DNA of 64,000 bases, from assembly GCA_916610825.1 (NCBI GenBank), contig OU744453.1, positions 13,715,751-13,779,750 of the forward strand, written 5' to 3'. Below the pieces are notes generated by a model. It ran no database searches, had not been told where the DNA came from, and worked only from the letters and a program-made list of their open reading frames with translations. Both the position numbers and the translations under genes were made by a program. Each line of letters starts with the position of its first letter. The stretch's first letter is position 1. This document shows, piece after piece, positions 36,301-48,300 of this stretch. Source of the DNA: Haliclystus octoradiatus (taxonomy: Eukaryota > Cnidaria > Staurozoa > Stauromedusae > Haliclystidae).

Positions 36301-39300
36301 TTGTATTATTGAGTAACGTATATAAAATATCGACAAAGAAGGGAGCTATATCGTTGCTTTATTATAAAGTTTCAAACTTGACTAGTCACAAGTTAATGGT
36401 TTCGAAGGTTTGATGACAAGCTTTGCTTCCGTTGATTCCTGATCCACCAAGTCTCTAACGCCAGGTTAATACGCCATTATGTACTTTTGCCGATCCCATA
36501 CATTTCGAGAACGACTTTGGATTGCATTGAAAATTGGTCTTATTAGCATCAGACTATATCAGTATAGCTCCTAGGGTTTCATGCATCTGCCTTCACCATA
36601 GAAAAAAATCCTTCCAAACCCTTGCCTTTCAAACACCTCAAACATGTACGCATTGGCGCATGTACAGAACAGATTGTGAATCTCGCTTGAGGGGTAAATG
36701 CTGTGAAACAAGATAAACTTACCAATTGATGTATTTGTACAGTTAGCCTGAAAATAAGATGAATATATTATTTCGCATTATGTATATTTAACATGCCTTA
36801 TTGATAAAATATTTATATAAAGAGGAGCAGCAGACAAGCACTTGAATCTGGTCAATAGCCGTCATCAGTACTGCTTACTGAACAACAAGGGACTAACTTT
36901 GCATGTAAATTCACCACATGAGAAAAACATCTGTGTCATACATGAGTGTTCAAAACATTGCAATAGTATCGGAAATAGTTAGACACATAGCAAGTCAATA
37001 GTGCAAGTTAATAATCATCGACGGACTCATTGGGAATCTATGAAAAAACTGTATTTATACTGTAGAGATTACACATTCGTTTTGTGACATAAATAATGCC
37101 AAAAAATTTGATCTTTTCAAAATAGTGATAAATAAAGCCTTAAATTTTAACGTGACTCTGAGTTTCGCGGTTGTACGCTCTTCGGAAGGAATTTATTCTA
37201 AGATTATTTAGAAGATTTATTCTATTTATTAGAATAAATTCCGTCTGAAAAGCGTACAAGCGCGAAACTCACCGTCACATTAAAACTTGACTAATCTTTG
37301 TTTCATTTATACATAACTCTACTTAACTGTATCGAGCACTCTCTTAAATGGTTTACATATTATTATTACTCTTATTATAATTGATGTAGTACAAATATTC
37401 TAAATAAAGCTTTATAATTATGTTATGACAGCTTTAAATTTCTCGTAAACGCTCATGAACCTCTGGCGAAAACATCGTGCCACTTTTAAGATATTGCAAA
37501 ACGGAAAATTGCCAAAGGGCGGCTACTTGCTTGAGATTATAAGCTTCATCGATTTTCCGTATACATATGTAATATATGAAATTAATCTTTTTTTATAAAA
37601 AAAAATCAATCTTCACGAAGATATCAAAACTTAGCAGACACATTTCAAATGTACACATCCAATACATTCTCTCCCTGTTCTTGAGTGACATTTGCAAAAT
37701 GATTAATGCGCTTGCATTATACTGCCTAAATGCAGGGATGGATGTAGCCGAAAAATTGACTGGTGTCGAAAAGTGGTCGGAGTCTGGATTAAGAAAGGCA
37801 AAGACCCGTCCTGCTAGTGGGGTCCGGGGCATGCCCCCCAGAAATGTTTTGTTTTGCACATATAATTATATACGTACGTAAATCAAAATCAATCAAGTAT
37901 AACCTTATAGAATGGGCGTGATTTGCTGCACGCGCACGCTCTGATATAAATGGAAATTGCAATTTCGATAAAGTTACACCCTCCCGCGTAATTCGTTATG
38001 CCCATCATTTCCATTTCAAAGAGGTCCTTCTCTTAGCAATCTCCACAGGGAAATCAAATTTCAACACTTCAATCCTTATTGCTAATTCACCACGAGAACA
38101 ATATAAATGTTTTAAATGTATAAAACAATAACAAAACACATTTGATCGTAGCCATTGTGAATTTGATCAGGTAATCAAACAGTCTCCAAACGCGTGCTTT
38201 TCATGTGCTGTGCTAATTTTTGTGTCATAATGTGATGCCTCATTTCCATGTAAACCTCGTTTATATGTTCTGTCTCATCATCTGTCTTCTAATGCTTATG
38301 TCGTGATATCACAATTGGTGCTGCGTAATGGATCGCAAAAGAATCCTACAGCTTGATGATGTAGAGAAATCTATTGCTTTGTTTGGAGCTTTCAATGCTA
38401 GATGTCGTAGAGAGAAGATGGTGTTGATGGTGACGCTAATAACCATGAAGAATTATCAAAACCGATTTATTCCTGGAGCTACGTGTTGAGAACGCTTATA
38501 TTCACCTTCTCGTTTGGTCAAGCCAATAAGTTTAGATGCTCTCCGATTTAACGCTATTTACGAGGAGGCACAATCATATATCGAGCCGAAAAAACGATTT
38601 CTTATTGCAGATAGGACGGAATTTTTCAAATTAAGGGTGAATAAAGAGGAATCTATTGAAATTGTATATTTCCGAATCAACTATCTCGCTGATCGTTGTG
38701 ACTTTTCGCAATTAAAATCTATGGCCGATCCATCCTCTCAGTTGATTCGCTTAGCTTTTATATATTTCTTTGAAAATCTTAGAATTACTCGGGATTTATT
38801 ATATCGTATGCGACAGTTTCCTGAGGCATCCTTCGAAGATCAACGAGAGAGATCAAGATAATACGAAGAAACAGACATATTTATTAGAAGCAATGTGGTG
38901 ACGATAAATCTGGTACAAGTTTTCCCGTATTGGCTATGGCTACTACTGAATCTACACATAAACGATGTTAATTATGTGATACGAATCATCCACCTAGAAA
39001 GTGTCCAGCCTACAATAAAAGATGCGGAAGATGTGGTAAGCTAGGACATTTTGTTGAATGTTGTTTGAAAAAGGCCAACTCATGTAAGCAGAAAGATATT
39101 AATAGCATAGATTTAAATGTAGGAAACATTGATACTCTCAAAAGAGTACTTCCGATGATGAATTGATGATAATGATTTAGCATTTATTTGCCATTTATTT
39201 GACGATGTCAATCTGAAAATACATGACGTATAGCACTGACCCCTGATGTAATCACAGTTAATAGTATTGATGTCAGCATGATTCAGGATTCCGGGGAGGC

Positions 39301-42300
39301 ATATTCTTTTTTGTCAACAAAGCTATGGCGGAAAATCAATTGTCCCAAATTGATTGCAACACAAAGGAAACTCACTTGATACGATGACCATCAACTGAAA
39401 GTTTTAGGACAATGTATTTTAAAATTAGTAGACTTAATTGTACTTTAAATGTAAATTTTTTTGTTGTAGAACCTAATCGTAACTATGGGCCTTTAGGACA
39501 TGACGTTCTAGGAAAGTATCATGCTATTCATTTGATTGCCGAAGATATTAAGCCTCTTCCTTACATCACCATTGCTTCTAGGAAACTAAAAGAGGGTGCG
39601 CTGCCAATGTTTTGTAGGGCTCATCCAGTTCCTCTTCCGCTAAGTTTCTCTTCCCAGTTCCTCGTTCGTGCAGAGCTCGAAAAACCTGAAGCTCTAGGTA
39701 AGCTAGGGCCAAACGGATGAACATTTTTATAGAACATCCAACGAACATGAATGTTCGGTGTCATTTTCATTCGTTTGGCAGGTTTACCACTCATAAAATT
39801 CTGTCCAATGTTCGTCGGACAAATTTGTTATCGACAAGGAGTCGAAAACATTTCGATGTTCTGCGGAAGTAGTGGAATGTTGAAGACAATGCGTCTCACG
39901 ATATTCTCATCTCTGCTCTATGATTGGTTGTCGCCTAGTAGCGGATTAAAGATCGTGACGGCAAACATCTATGTTCCCACAAGGATTTAACCATAATTAA
40001 AGTTACATAAACAGTATTGGAAATATAGTTATGTTTTCTGTTTATCTCTATATAGTATTTAAATTTTAGTAAATTTTAATAAGAAAATATAATAATGTTA
40101 AATGCATACGATGAAGACTTTTTGAGCTAGTTCTGACAAAAATATTATTTACAGCCTTTCTTGTCCACAATGATGGCACAATGATTTTAATTAATCAAAA
40201 TGAGCTCGAATCTCATAATTTGTTAACCTGCAGCTAATTTTAAACGTCAAATTTTATGTTAAACCTATTTTTATTGCTATGGGCGGAAATAAACTTACAG
40301 ATAAATCGGTTACAATAAGGCAAACTGCAAATGAATTCCTATTGATTTCTTACTAAAATCCATTTTCATTGTGACTTAAAAACACATATCAGTATCATAT
40401 ATAATATCACATACAGTATGCCATAAATTTGACAGGAGTTATAATATTTCAATGTTAAGTTACAAATGCATTTGATTTCAAAAAAATTATACTGTTGAGT
40501 TCTTCAAGGAAATATCAGATTTAATTCATGTACCTTTTCACCAGAGTTATGACACTGTTAGCGTTTTACACGGCAGTCCATATATTTCTGAAGCCAGATA
40601 ATACATTAAACTGTAATCAGACTACTACAAGACTACAAGTAGTTTGAGTTTCATAGGTTTTTGTGAAGTTATACTTTCGTAGTAGCATTTCTCGAAAGAG
40701 CCAGACGGCTTGTAATTCTCAATAAGCCAGGGTCTGATATAGCCAGTACACATTATCATAGAACGCATCATATGCTATAGATTTTACTAACAGTCGTGAA
40801 TTATATTAGTTTGGTGCTCATATAATAGTTCTTCCATAATATAGAGCTCATATTTTGATCATCATGGAAAGAAAACGAGCAAGAAAACGGCGCCAAAATG
40901 TAGTGTTCAAAGGAAATTTCTGTTTGCCTTGTAACCTCATTGAACTACCCTTTTCCTTCGCTCCCCCCTTTTAAAAAGTGTTACAAATGTGATTCTTCGC
41001 TTTCCATGCATAACTCCAGAATTTAAATGTAATATTATCTCCAAAAAGTAATGTATTCACCGTTAAAAGTTGGTCAATCTGGCAGCAAAAATGTTACACC
41101 TCTTAATTCCTGTAAGTTTTCTCGCAGGAAATAAAGTAAGACATGACAACACACATCAACAACGTCGAGTAAGCAACTATGCACAGAAGTAATTTTCTGA
41201 ACTTAGAAATTGAATAAATCCTCTAATAACACGAAGTTATATCCATTTGATAACTGCAGAAACGCATTTGCGATCGCATGCAATCATTCATTCGTCTGAT
41301 TGTAAACAGCCACTACAAACCACGTGACCACCCACTCGAAAGTTAGCCGAACTGGTCTATTAAATATCACTTTTTATATTACAATAAGAAATTTTCTGAC
41401 TATTGAATTTCTGATGGTATTGACAGCAATCATAGGAAAAAGATCATGTTCTCAAATATAGGAGTGATCTCAGTAAAACGAAAAAAACAATGTTTGTTGA
41501 ATTAATTAACCAATTTTCTATAGTTTGGCACCCTTTCGATGTTCGGCAGCCTAGCTTAAGGCAATCGAAGGGGGTGGTGCAGAAAACGCATCACCAGTGG
41601 TTTGGATAACAAAAATCGGGCGGCTTACGTATGTGTGCGGACTTCAGCGTACATATTAATGATAAAATACTTTGTGATGGTTATCGCTTGCCAAACATGG
41701 AGACGATATTTTCTGAAATGGACGGCGCTCAATACTTTACAAATATTGATTTGAAATCGGCATCTTGGCAAGTCCTGCTAGATGCGTATCCTCAAGTAAT
41801 CAGTAATCAATACCAGTAAAGGCTTATACAGAGAAACCTGATTTACAAATGGGTATAAGAAATAGCACAGCAATTTTTCAGCGCACTATCAAAGAAGTTT
41901 TAAAAGACATCAAAGGCGTTATTGAATATCAAGAAGATGTACTCGTTTTTGCAAAAACCAAAGTATCATTAGCCAAGCGATTAAATGCAGTAATGGAACG
42001 ATTTACAAGCCGTAAATTGTCTATAAATAATGAAAAATGCACCCAGCGTGTTTCGGAAGTGACGCTTTTAGGTTACAGAATTTCTGTTAATGGTATCCAA
42101 CCTTTCAAAACCCTTGTACAAAAATTGAATCTATGCGTGCCCCCCAGAACAAAAAGGAAGTCGAATCTTTTGTAGGTTTGGTAAGTTTTTCCGACGACTG
42201 ATTCCAATTTTGCCGATACAATTAAACCTCTTAATGCTTTACGAAAACAAAATTCTCATTTTAAATGGACTGAAAAATGCGATGGAGCTTTCCAACATCT

Positions 42301-45300
42301 TAAATTATAATTTTCTAGGGTCTATGGAGCCTATTGTACAACGGTTTTCTCGGTCAAAGGAGGCAACGTGATCAATGGCGCATCTGCGGATTGCATGGCT
42401 TAGGTACTGACTCATGAGGGCAAGCCAGTAATTTTTATTTCTAAGTCACTCACAGCAGCTGAGCAGAATTACTCTGTTACTGAAAGAGAAGGATTAGGCA
42501 TTGTATGGTGCGTAGAGCGGCTTCACCAGCTATTATTAGGAAGAAAATTTACTCTTGTCATTGACGATAAAGCACTTATTCAATTATTTGTGGCAAGCGA
42601 GCCAAGCCCTAAAATTGCTTCCGTTCGCATTTGTCGTTGGGCTATTAAATTAATGGCGTTTGATTATGTCATGCAACATCACCCAGGTACAGAAATTGCC
42701 CAGGCTGATGCTCTTTCTATGCTCTCTTACCATACTATTACGCGCGAAGATGTAGTTTCTTCTATTAAGATTGCTAATGTCACTGACTCTGCGTTTTTAA
42801 TACCTTTAATCATTTTTCTTGATTTAAAACTTGCAAACAGTTCAGATTTATTAGCTTCAAGTATTCAAAAAACGTATTAGTAATGATGACTCTATTAAAA
42901 CATCAGAAGCATAACGTCCTTTCTTGAATGTGGTAATATGCTAATTGTAGAAAATGACGTCATATACTGCGGATCGGTTCCATTCATACCGGCAGCTCTT
43001 CGTAGCTCTGTTTTGCATGCTGTACACACTACACATCAAGGTATAAATGCTACTCGACGCTTGTTAAGCAAAGGGCATGGTGACCCGGATTAGCTAAAGA
43101 TGTCGATTACTTTATTAGTAAATGTGTTTTTCGTGCTCAAATCCGTCCAGTAACCGGAAAATCTGTTCACGTTGGCCCGAGGTTCCACCGTGGGGATGTC
43201 TTCATATGAACTTTGGTCACATTGCCGACGTCGGTAATGTTCTATTAATCGTCGACGCTGGTATCGGGTGGATCGAGGCCTTCTGTTGTCCCGATAGATC
43301 CCTGTCACATATTATTAAAATGTTTTCCGCTCTATTTCTCAGCTTTGGCGTATCTAAGCATCTTGTTTCCGATAATTCCCAGGAATTTGTTAATGACGAA
43401 ATTGTAAATTGGCTAAAAATTTCCGGCTGTTATAAATCAGAAACACCTATTTATTTTTCTCCCGGTAATGGCCTCGCTGGACGCTCTATGAAAGCTTGGC
43501 ACAAAGGAATGCGTGTATCGTTTGATATGTTTCTCAACAAATTATTGCTAGTCCATAGCACAACGTCAATCGCCCGAGGAAAATCTCCAGCTGAGATTCT
43601 TTTGGGTTGCCAACTGAGGGTTCCTTTCGTTTCCGAATTTTCCCCAGGAGAAGAAGTCCTTTATTGGCAAAACCCCTCTAGACCGCCACAAATGGCAGAA
43701 CTTCTTATCAGTAACGGCTGTGACACATCATGGCTCAAATTCAGTGGACGAACTGTCCTAGCCTCGCGTAACCAAACAGGTCATACACCCTCATGTAATA
43801 ATGATTTTCAAAATGATAATGATGCACCAGAGGCTTCTTCGTCACCTGAAAGACTATTCCTACACGAGGTATTAGTTGTGCTGCGTCATCACAATCTAGC
43901 TTATCCCAATCTAACAAAGAACAAAGTCTCATACAAAACGCAGAGTCGCATCGACGGTCTACATGTGTAACTAATCTTCTTACCTATTATTTGTATGATG
44001 AGTAATAATTTAAAATTCTAATATTTTTCTGTAACTTATAATTAGTTTGTAATAATATTTAATCTACATGTTTCTTAACCTAGAAGGAGGGAAGTTGTGT
44101 CATAATGTGATGCTTCATTTCAGTTAATATAAATCACTTCAGTCTCAGCTATGAACGTGTCATCATCTGCCTTTTAATGCTTATGTCGTGACATCACATT
44201 TTTCTGGCGTGACAAAATAGCGACGTATTAACGCACGATGCAATTCGTCTAACACGGCAAAAGCTCGAAGCTCGACGATGGTTGCCGCTCGTAAAGGCCT
44301 CAGCGCATCAGTTGTTTTATAAGGCATGCTTCTCAGGATGCCGAGCTTTTATTCGTCTGTTTTCAGACGAATGTTCGGTCGTATTCATACGAATTGGGGA
44401 TAAAATAGTAGTTTTTACGATGTTTATTTATCGTTTCATTCACTTCTCAATGAAATTGGTCAACATAAAGTCCAATTATAAGCTAGATTATTATGCTCAA
44501 CTGTTTGGTATTCAGCTGTCTAGTAAAGTAATGATTTTATTACTCTGTAACTTAAAAACATTTGTAGGATGTCCTTCATTTCAGTTGCATGTTAAGACAT
44601 TTCTTTATAAGATTTAATTTTTTTTTGAAATTTAAACCTTTATATTCGAAGAAAAATATAACTAATAAACATAAGATCTCTTAAACCGAAATTTTATATC
44701 TCAAACAATGTGACATTATCTTAAAATCCTGTTAAATTTAGCTGAGATGGTGTTAATTTGACTTTCAATAATCGCGCAATACGCCTTTCAATTTCTTATC
44801 AAATGATTTCAATGACCAAAGCACAACGATTTTGAGCCGTGTAAAATGAATTGAAACCGGGATTTAAATTCTGCCATGCCTAACAAAGTGAAGCACGGCG
44901 CATGTAAAGCACGACGTATGAAAACTGCCAACAAGAAGCTAACTGAAATGAACGACGTTTCACATTGTATTGTATTGTCACGTGCCCTCTTTGCCATACT
45001 ATGGCAAGCACATCTTAAATGAGTACAAGGCTAAAATTTACATAATATCTTAATTTTATCAACTTTATGTGTACATTGATAAATCTAACTGTGAGTTTAC
45101 TTAATCAATATAGTGAGCTATTACTACTATACCGACGGTAATTTGATTTTTTCCTGTTATTTTCCGTTTCTTATTTCTATGTACTTTTTTATCCAAGTGT
45201 TTGCTCTTTGAAGGCCTTGTAAATCTGCTTGCTCTATGTCATTGATCGTTATGGGCTCATTATTATTCTCGTCTTCAGTCATTTTTTTCACAGTGATGCA

Positions 45301-48300
45301 TTCAATCAAATGATCTAAAGACTCCAATTCTAATCCACAGCAACACATTCTTCTCTTTCCCAAATTGTTTCCTATGTCAGTCATTTCCAGTCTCAACCTC
45401 AGCAACTCACTCGCCTCACTTATTCCTATTACATTCAAATATTCCTGCCTTTGATATTGCTGCTTCTTCTGGTATCTTAACTTCTTCATCTTTTTCTCTT
45501 TTTCTGTACTTGTTCTATTCACTTCCTCCTGTATCTTTTCTTTTATAATTTCTTTCCACTCTTGCTTCGTAGCCCTGGTTGCTTCCAATTCATCTATTTT
45601 CAATTCTTCTGCCATTCTTTTGGTTTCACCGTACCAGCTTGTTTCCGTATCTTGCTTTATCTGCTCTAATAAGACCTTTTTACCTAATCGTTCGTCGTCT
45701 GATGTTATTATGTTTTGAAAAAGTATTAGGCGTTGATATGCTATGTACATGCTGATGGGCCACATACCAATTTCTTTCAGAATTCCCCAATAGGGGGTAC
45801 TGTTGGGTAATTTTAAAATTCTTTTTAGTGCTGTGGATTGAATTTTCTCCAGCCTTTCTAAGTCAACTTTCCTTAATGTAGTCCAAACTTCTAAATTATA
45901 AATTACTGTTGGAATTACTGTTTTTTCGTACATAAGCAGCTGAGCGCTAGTGCTGTATTTCCCAAGGTGCTCCTCTCTCCCTATTCGCTTTAGTTCCTTG
46001 GTAATTCCGTGCATGTTGTTCTCAATCTGCTCAATTTGTCTTTCTGCTGTCCCACTGCTATTAATCCAGTTTCCAAGGTATTTATACTCTTTAGTTTTGC
46101 TGACTTTTCCTCTTTTCAATTTTATATAAGCTTCTTCCTGTTCTTTTTTCCCTGATTTAATAATTATGTAATTGGTCTTATTGATACTGAATGTGAACTT
46201 CTTTTTCTCTTCCATCAGTGCAAGGTTATTCCCTGTTATTTCTATGGTCTCTTTGCTCCCTGCAACTGCAATATCATCTACATATATCAGTGCTTGTATT
46301 GCTAAATTGGGTGAAACAATTGTACTTGATGGTTTACCCACTTTGTTTATTAAATCAGTACTGACACAGCATAGCTGAGGACCATATACAGTGCCTTGTT
46401 TCACAATGTTTTTTATATGTATTTCAGGAGTATTTCCATGGGGTGTTCGAATAGTTATTCTTGCATTTCGATTTAAGTTATGAATTGTAGCCACTTCTCT
46501 CGCCCGCATCCCTGCCGTGTGTAGGTCCACAAGACAGTCCTCTAGCCATAACTTGTCAAAGCATTTTTCTGCATCGGCAAACAGTATATATGTGGATTTA
46601 TTTAGTCTTTTGTTGTTATCTAATACCATCAATAGAGCCAGCCAATTGTCTTTTGTTGATCTTCTCTTTCTGCCACCATTCTGAAAAGTGCTAAATTGGA
46701 CATCGTCCTGTGTTTTCCCCATTATCAACTTTTCATACAGCTTGCTCAATATGCTGGTTAAGAATATCCCTCTTCTGTTTTTCATTTCCGTTTTTGATCC
46801 CTTGTTCTTATATATTGATTTTATCTCCATTTTCTCCCATTCAATAGGCGTGGAGTTATCTGCTGACAGTTTATTGAATAGCTTAGCAAGAGACTTAACC
46901 ATCTCCAATCCTCCTTCAATTACCATCTCATTTCGCCATCCTTCGCTGTCTGGTGCTTTGTTGCGATTTAGGTATTTGATTATACTTTCCACTTCCTCCA
47001 TAGAGTATTTGAGTTGTTCTTGGGCATTACCTTCTGTTTCTACATTCGTTAATTTCTTGTTTATTTTTTCTTCATTTTCATGGGCATAGCCCTCCGTTGG
47101 TTGCACTCCTTTGAACAAATCTATATAAAAATTTCGGAATATTTGCAATATCTCAGATTTTTCTTCTTGTTTTTCACCGTTTTCATCTATCATGGCTATA
47201 GGTAGCTCTTCTTGCTTTCCTTTTATCCTCCTGCGAAACTCCCAAAACTTTTCCTCCTTCAATCCATTTCCTTTGTTCTGTAATGACTCCACTGTTCGTG
47301 TTATCCGTTTTGCTTGTGCTTGTTGCTGTTCTTCATAAATGTGGTTTGTGATAAGTCTTTTTCTTTTTTCCAACTGTTCCTTGTTACTGGCATTTCTGTA
47401 TTGTAATTTAACTTTCCGTTTTGCAGCCATTAATAATCTTTGTTTGTTGGTACAATGTTTTCGTTTTACTGTTGTTTTGCATCTTTCTTTGATTTCCATA
47501 ATTGTTTTTGTCCATTCTGAATATTGCTCTTGGGTTGTTTCCTGACTATCAAATATGTTTGACACTTCGTGTTCCTGTAGTAAGCTATTGTATTTTTTTA
47601 ATTCTTTTTTATTTAGAAGCCTGCTATGTTCTGTTTTTCTGCTGCTTGACAACTGTCCTTTAAACTCCATTATTATTGCTCTGTGGTCGCTGTATCTAAT
47701 AATTACATCTTTTTCTTTTTTAAGTACTCTATATGGGGTATATAACTTTTCCTCGTCTATTATTACTGATTTCAGATCTCTTACACAACCCTGCTCTATA
47801 ATAACGTAGTCCAAAACTGAATGATTCGTCCCTTGTACTCTAGTCCACACACCCTGACATTCCTTCCAACTATTTATAATTGCCATACCACAATCTTTCA
47901 TCAATTTTTTAAACATCCGTCCACCTTTGGTTACTTCAATGTGGTTTCCAGTAATTGCGTCACCCACTTTACAATTAAAATCTCCCATTACAATTATTCT
48001 TTCCCCTTCATCTTGACCTTTGGTAATTTCTTCTTTTAAGATAGCATATGAAGCCTTGAGTGTTGTTTTCTTTTCTTCATCTCCTTTTGGGAGATATGCT
48101 ATTCCTACTCTATATTTAGTCTTGGTGCCCATTGTGATCCACAGACTTTCCATGCTGTTTTCTGTTCTGTTTACTTCCAATGTGACATTTTCATATTTTT
48201 TTTTGACACCTATCAAAACTCCTCCCCCTTCGTCATTCCTGTCATTTCTGTATATATGATATCCTTCTATCTCTGTTGTATCTGTCTTGCTGGTATGTGT

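Larger units (their letters stand above)
38221..44198 (+). mobile_element. Older relative of the 26-kb Ty3-like element, interrupted at 39.7-41.6 kb
   Basis: The LTRs start TGTGTCATAATG and end CATCACA or TATCACA. The primer-binding site reads TGGTGCTGCG, a variant of that in the two other Ty3-like elements. Candidate duplication ATTTT/TTTTT at the flanks, imperfect. Proteins are closely related to those of the 26-kb copy but carry many stops. Catalytic residues are changed: protease DSGE, RT box YQED, integrase first Asp replaced by Asn (MNFGH) and Glu by Gly (GLAGRS). It lies in intron 1 of the fibrinogen-domain gene, antisense to it. Confidence 0.85.

Noticed and set aside
37576-37881. 101- and 88-codon frames on opposite strands
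   Set aside because: They cover the GC-rich palindrome region, overlap each other and resemble dispersed repeat sequence rather than protein.
46688-47089. 133-codon plus-strand open frame
   Set aside because: Antisense to LINE ORF2. It arises because the Lys/Glu-rich coding strand gives Phe/Ser-rich open frames opposite.
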